Source of the DNA: Psychrobacter celer
GTDB taxonomy: Bacteria; Pseudomonadota; Gammaproteobacteria; Pseudomonadales; Moraxellaceae
Length of the DNA stretch: 64,000 bases
NCBI RefSeq assembly: GCF_016107555.1
Contig: NZ_JABASU010000012.1
Location: 1-64,000, forward strand
Direction of reading: 5' to 3'
How positions within the stretch are numbered: position 1 is the stretch's first letter; every line of letters starts with the position of its first letter. The position numbers and the translations under genes were made by a program. Positions 25,672-34,047 of this stretch are shown one piece after another. Under the pieces are notes generated by a model. The model saw only the letters and a list, made by a program, of their open reading frames with translations. It searched no databases and was not told the DNA's origin.

Positions 25672-27033
25672 TCAAGCTTTACTCTTCAACATAGCTAATA
25701 CCTGATCCTCTCCCAGCTGAGCAATCAACGCTTGCAGCTGGGCATTAGGCTCAGCTGTATCTTTGGTATCCGCCTTAAACTTAGCAGTATCTTTACCGTC
25801 TCTAAGCGCGTCTAAATAGTCAGCCCACTTCTGCATCATATCACTACGATCATCAATGTACTCAAATCGACCATATGCCGTACCATTAGGATCTTTGGTT
25901 GTATGACCCAAAGCCATCTCAACCAGCACGAGAGGATACTTTAATTGCTCTTGTAGGATGGTTTTCGCTGTGGCTCTAAAGCCGTGAGCACAATGAATGT
26001 TTTTGTAGCCCAAATCTTTTAAACGCTTATTCGCTGTCGCATCAGAGATGATCTGATGCTTTTTTGCTGTCTCACTGTAGAAGACAAACTTAGTATGACC
26101 ATTGATTTGCTGCTGCGCGCGTAAAATAGCTACTGCTTGACGAGGTAGGGGCACGACCATGTCCTTGACCATGTTTACCTTACCTTGGCCTTTTAAAGGC
26201 TTTAACCGCCACCTACCAGCCTCTAGATCTAAGTCAGCCCAGCGCATACGGCGTAGATCACCATTACGCACAAAGAGTAATGCTAATAGCCTAAGGGAGT
26301 TGATAGTATTTGGATCACCTTCTATAGTCTCGATATCACGTAGTAGCTTAGCTAAATCTTTAGGCTTAGTGATGGCTGGACGATGACCATAGCTCGACTT
26401 AGCCAATTGGCTTTTAATTAATGCCGCAGGATTGCTGCTACAAAAGCCACGCGCACCCGCATAGACGAATACATCACTAGCGATACCTGCACAGCGCTCA
26501 GCCTTATCTGTGGGCTTGCCGGCTTTATTTAATGAGTTGGCTTGGATGTCTAATAGTACTTCAAGCATTTTAGGCGAGCTGATCTCACTAATTGGCTCAT
26601 CACCAATGTAGGAACAAATCAGCTCAAGCCGACCTCTTTTGCGAATAAGTGTATTGCTCTTTTGCGTTTGATCTAAGCTATCAAAATATTCCCAAGCAAA
26701 ATGATTAAAAGAGTTTTTAGTTTTACTAATAACACTATTCTTTAATTCTTCACGGTGATCTTTAGGGTCAATGTTACGGCTCAAGAGCTCTTCATAGTCA
26801 CGCCAGATTTCACAGGCACGAGCGAACGAGACGTTTGGATAAACACCAAGCGATATACGTTTATTTTTTGAATGAGTAGGAGACAAGTAGCGATAAACCC
26901 AAGACTTAGTGCCGTTAGGTCTGACCATGAGATACAGCATGGGGTAGTTTTTGACAGAGACTAGGTATTCTTTGTCATCGGCTTTATGACTGCTGATACT
27001 GCGATCAGAGCTAATAGGTTTGCGTGCTGCCAT
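25672..27033 (-). CDS. P4-type tyrosine recombinase (integrase)
   Basis: A 453-residue integrase with an N-terminal DUF4102 arm-binding domain (residues 1-90), a core-binding domain and a catalytic domain. Catalytic positions read from the sequence are Arg256 (VRNGDLRRMRW), His350/Arg353 (HGFR), the LGH box and Tyr387 (AYGRF). The start at 27033 (MAARKPISSDRS) is preferred because it aligns with the broken sister copy (MERKAISSDRS) and has GGGG upstream; a longer start at 27054 would add seven residues. It lies 163 bases from the tRNA-Leu 3' end and convergent with BREX, as expected for the enzyme that integrated this island. Its promoter region contains TGTACA-type repeats. Confidence 0.93.
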   Translation of the reverse strand: MAARKPISSDRSISSHKADDKEYLVSVKNYPMLYLMVRPNGTKSWVYRYLSPTHSKNKRISLGVYPNVSFARACEIWRDYEELLSRNIDPKDHREELKNSVISKTKNSFNHFAWEYFDSLDQTQKSNTLIRKRGRLELICSYIGDEPISEISSPKMLEVLLDIQANSLNKAGKPTDKAERCAGIASDVFVYAGARGFCSSNPAALIKSQLAKSSYGHRPAITKPKDLAKLLRDIETIEGDPNTINSLRLLALLFVRNGDLRRMRWADLDLEAGRWRLKPLKGQGKVNMVKDMVVPLPRQAVAILRAQQQINGHTKFVFYSETAKKHQIISDATANKRLKDLGYKNIHCAHGFRATAKTILQEQLKYPLVLVEMALGHTTKDPNGTAYGRFEYIDDRSDMMQKWADYLDALRDGKDTAKFKADTKDTAEPNAQLQALIAQLGEDQVLAMLKSKA

Positions 27034-27065
27034 AACTGATACCCCAATGTACATTTAAAAACCAG

Positions 27066-27083
27066 TGTACATAGTAGTGTACA
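27066..27083. repeat. Subterminal motif, right end of the island
   Basis: TGTACATAGTAGTGTACA, one base different from 600-617 at the other end. A further TGTACA lies at 27048-27053. It is within the integrase promoter region, so autoregulation and arm-site binding are both possible. Confidence 0.45.
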
Positions 27084-27139
27084 TCAGATGCATGGATTAG
27101 GATAGATAGAGCAGGACAGTATAGAACGCCAGATACAAC

Positions 27140-27163
27140 AAAGCCCCTGATATCAGGGGCTTT
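27140..27163 (-). terminator. Perfect 24-bp palindrome downstream of tRNA-Leu
   Basis: Identical to 466-489. It lies 33 bases past the mature 3' end of tRNA-Leu on the same strand and can form a 10-bp stem ending in U residues, so it may end the tRNA transcript before the integrase. Confidence 0.6.
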
Positions 27164-27169
27164 AGCTGT

Positions 27170-27213
27170 TCTATAAGATAGTATAGGACTATGTAATGGT
27201 ACCCGGAGCCGGA
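27170..27213. repeat. Right attachment site at tRNA-Leu
   Basis: Forty-four bases repeated at 496-539 with one mismatch; it covers the last 17 bases of the tRNA-Leu gene and 27 bases downstream. The tRNA remains intact after integration. Confidence 0.85.
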
Positions 27214-27283
27214 CTTGAACCGGCACGCTCGTTAGAGCGAGGGATTTTAAATCCCTTGTGTCTACCAATTTCACCACCCGGGC
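27197..27283 (-). tRNA. tRNA-Leu(UAA)
   Basis: An 87-base cloverleaf on the minus strand: acceptor GCCCGGG pairs with CCCGGGT (G-T wobble at one end), the anticodon stem AGGGA/TCCCT holds the loop TTTAAAA with anticodon TAA, and there is a long variable arm (class II), a GGTTCAAGTCC T-arm and an encoded CCA. The 3' end is the integration site of the island. Confidence 0.95.
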
Positions 27284-27409
27284 AAAACTTGTGTTATCTA
27301 TACATTAAAAAGCGTTGATAGTGCTTTTCGTTGGTAAGATAAGTGGTCGCTATTATAAGCGGTTATGCTGATAATGCAAGCCAAAATTAACATGACGTTA
27401 ATAAATAAT

Positions 27410-27483
27410 TGGAGGCTGGAGTCGGAATCGAACCGGCGTTAACGGAGTTGCAGTCCGCTGCATGACCACTCTGCCATCCAGCC
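27410..27483 (-). tRNA. tRNA-Cys(GCA)
   Basis: A 74-base cloverleaf on the minus strand with acceptor GGCTGGA/TCCAGCC, anticodon loop CTGCAAC (anticodon GCA), GGTTCGATTCC T-arm and encoded CCA. It lies 126 bases upstream of tRNA-Leu and is probably transcribed with it. Confidence 0.95.
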
Positions 27484-27660
27484 AATCAAGGTGGACTATA
27501 TTAGCAAAAATAATTTAAATTACAAGTCATTTTTTGGCTAAAAATAGCTTATATGCTCACTTGTGCTGATTTTAGTGCTTTTTTATGAGTTTTTTGCGTA
27601 TTCAGGCTCATCAGCGAGCCGGACTCACTGATGAGAGTACTGATCATTGAGTATATACTT

Positions 27661-27795
27661 TTATAATATCTCTTCGTTATTACGTTTGGCTCGTTTGATG
27701 TCGCGATAAGTCGCGGTACAAATCAATACCAGCACGCCGAGCGTAATGGCTGGCCAAATTAAAATATATAAGCCGTAGATAAAGACGTTGTCCAT
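27661..27795 (-). CDS. Putative transporter small subunit (44 residues)
   Basis: A short gene read directly from the minus strand: 44 residues starting MDNVFIYGLYILIWPAITLG, with one membrane helix (about residues 4-28) and a basic, charged tail. GGAGATATC precedes the ATG. It lies 94 bases after the sodium:solute symporter gene on the same strand. Single-helix proteins of this kind are found as partners of SSS-family carriers, so it is likely an accessory subunit. It is below the usual length limit of gene finders. Confidence 0.7.
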   Translation of the reverse strand: MDNVFIYGLYILIWPAITLGVLVLICTATYRDIKRAKRNNEEIL

Positions 27796-27889
27796 GATAT
27801 CTCCTTATAGTATTTATGAAGGGTTGCCTGTGCAGCCGGTCACATATTGACCAACTGCCAAACCCGCAAGCGGTGCTCGCTACCTGTGT

Positions 27890-29557
27890 TTATGAAAGCT
27901 CAGAGGTCGATGCCTTGGCTTTTTTATCATAATCGCCGACACGTTGATTGATTAAAGCAAAATCAAAGTGTTCATCACCCATGAGGCTAACGATGATACA
28001 AACGATGGTGCTGGCACCATAGGCCGTTAGTGAGGCCAGTAGTACCATGTACTGACGTAAGAAGCCTGTGGCAAAAATGAGCATCAGTACCAGCGTGAGC
28101 GCTGCCGCCATCATGCCGATTTTACGACCCAAAAAGCCAAAGACCATCAGTCCAATCACGACTGCGGCGCCCACACTGGCCAGTATTTCAAAGAAAAGGG
28201 CAGTAAAGCCTGTCATCGGTAGCAGCTCAAAGCGTACCACACAGAATAGCAGCAGGCCGATGATGACCGCCGAGGTAAAGGCGGTATTGGTCACGCGGTT
28301 CCAAAACACACTGGCGATGACCGGAAAAACAATCGCGCCCCACAGCGCCCCTACAAAGACCAACATCACCAAAATATCTAGCTTAAAGCTGGCAAAGATC
28401 AGTCCGGCAGCGGTGGCGATAATCATCGTGCTACGACCAACGAGCATCATCGTTTTAGGCTTGACGCGGCCTTTGGCAATGTTTTTGCCATACACATCCG
28501 CCATCATAATGGTCGATAAGGCCGACAAATCTGAGTCGGCTGTTGATGATAGTGAGCCAATGACCAAAATAAAGAACAAGGCGATAAATACAGGGTGCAA
28601 GTAAGTGCTGACCATTTGCGGAATCAGATTATTCATATCGCCATTTAGCGGCTCGATACCGATGGTCAAAGCCATCAATCCGATCATACCAAGACCGATG
28701 ACGATACCAGCATAGCCGACCGTGGCGGTAATAAAGGTCTGTTTAATCTTAGTCTTATCGATCGCAAACAAGCGCTGCGTGATGGTTTGGTTACCAATCG
28801 CATAAGCAAGTACAGCGACAAAATAGGGCGCTCCTTGCTGAAAAAACGCTTCGGATGAAAAGAAATCCTGCTGTTCAAGCGTGAGGTTAGAGAGGCCATC
28901 GACCATGACTTGTGGCCCACCCATCGCAAACAGTACCGCTGGAATAATGACAATACCGATGGCCATCAAAGCGACCAATTGCGCAAAGTCTGTAAAGACG
29001 GAAGCACGAAACCCTGAGGTTAGGGTGTAGCTTAGCACCCCGATACCTGCAATCATGACCCCCGTCTGAAACGATAATGGCGATAATACCGACACCAACG
29101 CCCCAGCTGCAGTAAAGTTGACCATCAAGCTAATTAAGCTGCCCATAAGGTTGGATATGGCTAAAATTAATTGGCTTGATGAGCCATGGCGGGCGTGGAT
29201 AAGCTCACCTAAGGTATGACCATCGGGTGCAAGCTCACGAAAGCGCATACCAAAAGGATAGATGAATAAGATCATCAGCGCGCCCCAAAAGCCGTAATGT
29301 ATCGGCCCTGACACGCCATACTTGTAGCCAGAGGTCGCCGCCGCATAAAACGATGCCGCCCAAATCCAAGTAGCGGTCATACTAGCAGCACCCATGCCAA
29401 AGCCGACGCCGTGGCCTGCCACCATAAATCCTGAAGTGGTTTCTTTGTCTTTTTTGATCAGCAATGACAACAAATACGTGCCGCCATAAAACGCTAACAA
29501 CAATAAAATAATGGTTAACGATGAAAATTGGAACAGTGACTCAGTTTTCAAATTCAT
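27890..29557 (-). CDS. Sodium:solute symporter (SSS family)
   Basis: A 555-residue inner-membrane carrier with about 13 hydrophobic segments. SSS-family signs are ASMTATWIWAASFYAAATSGYKYG near residue 60, GFWGALM, the sodium-site region LSSTADSDLSALSTIMMADVYG (about residues 330-352) and LTSGFRASVFTDFAQ. The substrate is not clear: the sequence resembles the urea/carboxylate branches of SSS more than the proline carrier, which is only an impression. Its partner is the 44-residue gene just downstream. The promoter must lie in the long gap 29558-30469. Confidence 0.85.
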   Translation of the reverse strand: MNLKTESLFQFSSLTIILLLLAFYGGTYLLSLLIKKDKETTSGFMVAGHGVGFGMGAASMTATWIWAASFYAAATSGYKYGVSGPIHYGFWGALMILFIYPFGMRFRELAPDGHTLGELIHARHGSSSQLILAISNLMGSLISLMVNFTAAGALVSVLSPLSFQTGVMIAGIGVLSYTLTSGFRASVFTDFAQLVALMAIGIVIIPAVLFAMGGPQVMVDGLSNLTLEQQDFFSSEAFFQQGAPYFVAVLAYAIGNQTITQRLFAIDKTKIKQTFITATVGYAGIVIGLGMIGLMALTIGIEPLNGDMNNLIPQMVSTYLHPVFIALFFILVIGSLSSTADSDLSALSTIMMADVYGKNIAKGRVKPKTMMLVGRSTMIIATAAGLIFASFKLDILVMLVFVGALWGAIVFPVIASVFWNRVTNTAFTSAVIIGLLLFCVVRFELLPMTGFTALFFEILASVGAAVVIGLMVFGFLGRKIGMMAAALTLVLMLIFATGFLRQYMVLLASLTAYGASTIVCIIVSLMGDEHFDFALINQRVGDYDKKAKASTSELS

Positions 29558-30469
29558 ACCTCGCGATTATTTTACATAAATAAAAGTTTAATAGTATAAC
29601 TTTATCCAAAACTGTTAAGAATATAATAAAGCCCATAAAATGCTTATGTAGAGGCATCACACAGTGCTAACAATTGACCGTCATAAAAAACGGTAAGCGC
29701 CGACCCAAATGCAGCGCGCTGGCGCACTTGGTGTTTTAAGAGTAAATCCTGCAACCTGTAAATGACAACTGCCCATTGACATCATGCCGGTCACTCACTG
29801 TTGTACGTCATTTGAAAAAATCACATGCAACAGTGAGCCACGTCTCACAAAAATCGCAGGGCAGTCACCAGCATGCGTCTGTTGATGGATAGTCCATCAC
29901 GCTGTCAAGTGGTCATACTTGATAGTAGCTGGCTGCTATAGAGTGCTGACAAGGCAGGTATCTACAGCAAAATTATGGATAAGCACTCAGCCATCTGCTA
30001 ATGACGGTGCTAAGTGTAGACAGCTTTATCGGCTAATATTATGTATAGCCGGCTGAAATACACCCAAGCATGAGCGAATTTTTGCCCATGATTAGGTAAT
30101 TGACGCATTACCTGTAGTTAAGTATCAAACACGCTACAGCCCTGATGCGTCGCACCATAGGCTCGGTATTTATAAATAAAACTACAGCTATGTTAACTAT
30201 GTGTAACATACTCGTGCGCTAAGGGTACCCTATTCTGCCGTGAAGCTCAAATCTATCAGTCAGTTATCTCTCATAAATGACCAAAAGGCAGAGGCAGACC
30301 TCAAGAAAAATGGCATTGACAAATGGGGTTTATGAAAAGGTGTTTGTGAGGGTGTCAATAAGGCTAACGTATTGAATGGTGGCAGTATTGAATGATCAAT
30401 GTGAGGGTATCAAAGTAAACGAATCGGTGATAACGACAGGATTTAGAAAATGTGGTTAGGCAATACTCA
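29558..30469. other. Long intergenic region
   Basis: About 910 bases without a supported gene, between the SSS carrier (promoter on this side, minus strand) and the end of fdhD. Short open frames exist on both strands but lack ribosome sites or recognisable products. No terminator, repeat or RNA structure was confidently recognised; degraded coding sequence is possible. Confidence 0.4.
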
Positions 30470-31519
30470 TCAAATGCCAGTGTAGTAGGTGACTCTATTG
30501 TCACGCAAAAACCCAGCCAGCCCCAAACCATAGCGCTGGGCGACCCGTACGGCCGTACTGGTGGGCGCAGACATGCCAACGAGCCAAGGGATACGCCCCC
30601 GAATCGATTTTTGTACCAGCTCGATAGACAAGCGTGAGGTCATCAGCACACAGTCTGCCTCTCGCTTGTTGCGCAGCTGCCAGCCAATCAGTTTGTCTAG
30701 CGCGTTGTGGCGGCCAACATCTTCAAACAAATACAGCTGCTCGTCATGCAGGGTCGCTGCAGCGTGTACCGCCCCTGTCAGTTGATGGGTATGCTGCATG
30801 GCAGTGATTTGCTGGCGCATATCCAATAGATAATCCAGACGCGGGCAGGCTGCCTGAATTGGTTGGCTATCTTGCGTATAAGCGCTCAAATCAGGTAGGG
30901 CTTGTGTCAGGCCAGTGATGCCGCACATACCGCAGCCCGTTCGTCCCGCCAGTTGGCGCTTTTGGGCTTGGATGCGCTGATGGCAGCGCTGGTTTAGCAC
31001 TAGCTCTACGACATAGATATCATAATCTTGAAATTGCTCTAAGCGTTGTTCAATGGAAGCGGATTCAAGATCCCCATCGTTTAAGGATTGAGCAAACTTT
31101 TGGTAGCTGGCAATATCCGTAAGGTGAGTTACTTCCCAATCAAGCAACTCATGACTGTGCTGAATCAAGCCCTCGCTAAATAAGAACCCAACCGCCAAAT
31201 ACTCTAACTGATGAGGGCTGGCCATCAGTACCGCATAATGAATCCCATTGATAACAATAGCGACAGCTGCTTCCACTGCCAAACTGGTGGTTTGAGACTC
31301 AATACAGCTTTGAGGTATATCGGCTCCATGAGCCTTATCCGATGGGTAATAATGCTTCTGCGCTAAATGTTTGCGAGCGAGCATTGTCTCGGCTGCGCCA
31401 TTATCATTATCCTCAGATATCTCAGTCATAATCACTCTAGTTTCAGTTGTCTCTGCCATCATAGCCATTTTGCTAGAGGACTCACTTTGCTCAAAATTAC
31501 TTTCAGTGATCATCACCAC
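30470..31519 (-). CDS. fdhD: Formate dehydrogenase sulfurtransferase FdhD
   Basis: FdhD family, 349 residues from the first GTG. The core begins near residue 75 (SLAVEAAVAIVINGI); RTGCGMCG (about residues 193-200) is the CxxC sulfur-transfer loop, and FEDVGRHNALDKLIG and GRIPWLVGMSAP are conserved. FdhD passes sulfur from IscS to the molybdenum cofactor of formate dehydrogenase-type enzymes. The first 70 residues are a low-complexity extension and the start is uncertain (GTG 31519, GTG 31516 or ATG 31513; no good ribosome site). It directly abuts the stop of the FdhF/YdeP-type gene, so the two form one operon and FdhD probably matures that enzyme. Confidence 0.92.
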   Translation of the reverse strand: MVMITESNFEQSESSSKMAMMAETTETRVIMTEISEDNDNGAAETMLARKHLAQKHYYPSDKAHGADIPQSCIESQTTSLAVEAAVAIVINGIHYAVLMASPHQLEYLAVGFLFSEGLIQHSHELLDWEVTHLTDIASYQKFAQSLNDGDLESASIEQRLEQFQDYDIYVVELVLNQRCHQRIQAQKRQLAGRTGCGMCGITGLTQALPDLSAYTQDSQPIQAACPRLDYLLDMRQQITAMQHTHQLTGAVHAAATLHDEQLYLFEDVGRHNALDKLIGWQLRNKREADCVLMTSRLSIELVQKSIRGRIPWLVGMSAPTSTAVRVAQRYGLGLAGFLRDNRVTYYTGI

Positions 31520-33850
31520 TTATACAGGTTCGGCTGTCTGAACACTTGTATTCACACGCTCTAAGATCACGGTCGTCGATTTGTAGGCAGGTATGTGCGA
31601 GTCTGGCGCATGGGTATCCAAATCAAACAGGTCGTTACATTCAGGATAATAAGCGGCGACGGCATTGGCGGCGATATCCATCTCAGTCAATATGAGCGGC
31701 CCTAGTACGCGCGGCTTGTTTTTATGCGCTGTGTGGCTTGAGCTGCTGGCGTGCCGCGATACCATCACCTGATCTCCTTTTTGCCAGCCTAGGCGGCTCA
31801 TCTCGTCTGGATGCATAAATAGCACGTCGCGGCGGTTGGTCTGGCGATAGCGATCGTTATAGCCAAAAATCATGGTGTTAAATTGATCGTGACTACGTAC
31901 ACTGGTCAATTGCCAAACCTTTTGCGTTGTGTCCTCATGATCAATGTCATGTGTATCCGCCATTTGGGCAGCGACATAAGTGATGGGGTATTGCGGCACG
32001 ATAAACTGTGCTTTACCACTGTCTGTATTCCATACGCGGTGGCGCGCTGGATGGTATAAATGAAAACCGCGCTCGGCTGCCCGAATGCGCGTGTTGAAGT
32101 TCTCAAAGCCGTCAATCGCTTGGGCGATATAGTCGCGAATGAGATCGAAGTCGGCACTCATCGCCTGCCAAGGAATGTCGGTATCAGTCTTGAGCACATG
32201 CGTGGCGATATCGGCGACGATCTGCGCCTCAGATTTGAGTGCGTCGCTGACTGGTGTTAGGGTGCCTTGCGTTGGGACAATCTGACACATGGAGTCTTCA
32301 ATGGTGGCAAACTGCTCACCTTTTGTTGTCAGGATACGCTCAGTACGACCCAGACAAGGCAGTATTAGGTTGTGCGCCCCGGGGTAGAGCATGGTTTCAT
32401 TGAGCTTGGTGCCGACAAATATATTGAGCTGTGTGGTGGTGAGTGCGTGCTCGATAGCGCTGGTATCAGGGGCTGCCACGGCATAGTTACCGCCCATACC
32501 CATAAATACTTTTAATTTACCTTCGATAAGGGCTTTGGCGCCTGTCACCACATCAAAGCCTGCTGCTTGCGGCATTGGGCGCTTAAAGACGCGTGCTAGG
32601 CTATCGAGTAGCTTTTGCGCTGGGCGCTCATGGATACCCATGGTGCGATCGCCTTGTACGTTAGAGTGTCCACGCACAGGAGACGCGCCTGCGCCCCCAA
32701 TGCCGATCATACCCATCAATAATAATAGATTGGTAATCATCGCTACATTGTCATCGCCTTGTACATGCTGAGTGATACCCATGCCCCATGTGCAAATGGT
32801 CGCTGGACTATCGGCGACCAACTTAGCAAGCCTGATAATCTCTGTCTGAGCGATACCGCAGCCTTGCTCGATATCCGTCCATGATTGCTCGGTCAGCCAT
32901 TGTTTTAATGGCTCGAACCCTGAGGTATGCGTTGTAATAAAATCGGTATTAATTTTATTATTCTCAATCAGCCATTTGGCAATACCCGTTAGCAGCGCTG
33001 CATCACCGCCGATTTGAATTTGAATGACATCATCGACCATATCATCACTTTGACCTGCTGCCATATGCGTGGGCTTTTGCGGATTTCTAAATCTACTCAA
33101 GCCTTGCTCGCGCATCGGATTAATCGAGATGATGCGGCACCCTTGCTCATGGGCGTGAGCGAGCATTTCAAGCATGCGCGGGTGATTGGTCGCTGGATTT
33201 TGTCCAAACATCAATATCAGCTTGGCCTGCTCAAAGTCCTCTAGCATGACCGTGGCTTTACCGATACCTAATTGCTTACTGAGCATAACCGATGTGGGTT
33301 CATGACACATATTTGAGCAATCAGGCAAATTATTAGTGCCAAAACAACGTACAAATAACTGATATAAGAAGGCTGGCTCGTTGGTCACGCGCCCTGAGGT
33401 ATAAAATAGTGCTTCATTGGGTGAGTCAAGCTGTCCTAGCTGCTCAGCGATTAGGCCATAAGCCGCTTCCCAAGGAATAGGGACGTAGCGATCTTGTGCG
33501 GCATCATAGTACATCGGTTCTGACAAACGACCACTATGTTCAAGCTCATAGCCAGACCATCCTTGTAACTCGGTCACGGTATGCCTTGCAAAAAAATCAG
33601 CGTCTGCTTTGTGTGTCATGGTCTCACTGGCAATGACCTTGATTCCGTTCTCACAGACATCAATGGTCTTGTGTGATTTATGGTCAGGCCATGCACAGCC
33701 AGGGCAGTCAAATCCGCTCTGAGGTTGATTGCTTTTTAGGACACTAAGACTGCCTCGCAAAAATGTCTGATAGTCCATCAGTTTTTGAGTCGATGAGATC
33801 AGCGCAGGCCAACCTGCAGCAGGGTGGGAGTAAACAGGAATTTTGCGCAT
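31520..33850 (-). CDS. FdhF/YdeP-type molybdopterin oxidoreductase
   Basis: A 776-residue bis-MGD molybdenum enzyme of the FdhF/YdeP family. Seen: DCPGCAWPDH near residue 50 (the reduced Cys set of this family), FYTSGRVTNEPAFLYQLFVRCFGTNN, DCSNMCHEPTSVML with Cys in the active-site region, GQNPATNHPRM, and a C-terminal molydopterin-binding domain with SVRSHDQFNTMIFGYNDRYRQ. Substrate unknown; YdeP is linked to acid resistance in E. coli. The start at 33850 (MRKIPVYSHP) is chosen for the upstream GAGG at 8-9 bases. It is in an operon with fdhD. It lacks a twin-arginine leader and is likely cytoplasmic. Confidence 0.87.
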   Translation of the reverse strand: MRKIPVYSHPAAGWPALISSTQKLMDYQTFLRGSLSVLKSNQPQSGFDCPGCAWPDHKSHKTIDVCENGIKVIASETMTHKADADFFARHTVTELQGWSGYELEHSGRLSEPMYYDAAQDRYVPIPWEAAYGLIAEQLGQLDSPNEALFYTSGRVTNEPAFLYQLFVRCFGTNNLPDCSNMCHEPTSVMLSKQLGIGKATVMLEDFEQAKLILMFGQNPATNHPRMLEMLAHAHEQGCRIISINPMREQGLSRFRNPQKPTHMAAGQSDDMVDDVIQIQIGGDAALLTGIAKWLIENNKINTDFITTHTSGFEPLKQWLTEQSWTDIEQGCGIAQTEIIRLAKLVADSPATICTWGMGITQHVQGDDNVAMITNLLLLMGMIGIGGAGASPVRGHSNVQGDRTMGIHERPAQKLLDSLARVFKRPMPQAAGFDVVTGAKALIEGKLKVFMGMGGNYAVAAPDTSAIEHALTTTQLNIFVGTKLNETMLYPGAHNLILPCLGRTERILTTKGEQFATIEDSMCQIVPTQGTLTPVSDALKSEAQIVADIATHVLKTDTDIPWQAMSADFDLIRDYIAQAIDGFENFNTRIRAAERGFHLYHPARHRVWNTDSGKAQFIVPQYPITYVAAQMADTHDIDHEDTTQKVWQLTSVRSHDQFNTMIFGYNDRYRQTNRRDVLFMHPDEMSRLGWQKGDQVMVSRHASSSSHTAHKNKPRVLGPLILTEMDIAANAVAAYYPECNDLFDLDTHAPDSHIPAYKSTTVILERVNTSVQTAEPV

Positions 33851-33945
33851 GACAGACCTCATCGATAAATGGCGGCATAATGGTGGTATCTCATCACTAT
33901 ATAATGCCCGCTGTACCGTGTGTAGCAGTAGTAACCATAGATAAC

Positions 33946-33981
33946 AAAAAACCTTTAAGAAAAGCGCGTTTTCTTAAAGGT
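33946..33981 (-). terminator. Rho-independent terminator
   Basis: Perfect 13-bp inverted repeat (ACCTTTAAGAAAA and its complement) around GCGCG, followed on the minus strand by six T. It lies 66 bases after the TsdA-like gene and ends the cytochrome operon before fdhF. Confidence 0.85.
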
Positions 33982-34047
33982 CTGCTTTGTTAGAGTGGTT
34001 TTATCAACAGCTAAAGACAACCACGGAGAATACCGCGTTTAGGACGA

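Larger units (their letters stand above)
496..27213. mobile_element. Integrative element carrying BREX, inserted at tRNA-Leu
   Basis: A 44-bp direct repeat with one mismatch bounds this segment (496-539 and 27170-27213). The right copy overlaps the 3' end of tRNA-Leu and the left copy restores only the tRNA end, which is the classic footprint of tyrosine-recombinase integration. A P4-like integrase lies directly inside the tRNA-proximal end. Cargo includes an AlpA regulator, a YqaJ exonuclease, a HUH-like replication protein, an AbiL/RloAB-like pair and a BREX operon. No conjugation genes, relaxase of the usual families or phage structural genes are visible, so it is probably a mobilisable or satellite-type island and not a self-transmissible ICE. 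Confidence 0.85.

Noticed and set aside
27011..27277. 88-residue open frame on the minus strand
   Set aside because: It runs through tRNA-Leu, the att site and the palindrome, and has no recognisable product.
29700..29830. Short minus-strand frame with a peptide-like reading (about 34 residues)
   Set aside because: No ribosome site, no family resemblance and no conservation evidence; long gaps give such frames by chance.
31520..33850. Tetrathionate reductase catalytic subunit TtrA, because of the nearby TtrSR
   Set aside because: The sequence reads as FdhF/YdeP type, lacks a twin-arginine leader, is coupled to fdhD, and is cut off from the cytochrome operon by a terminator.
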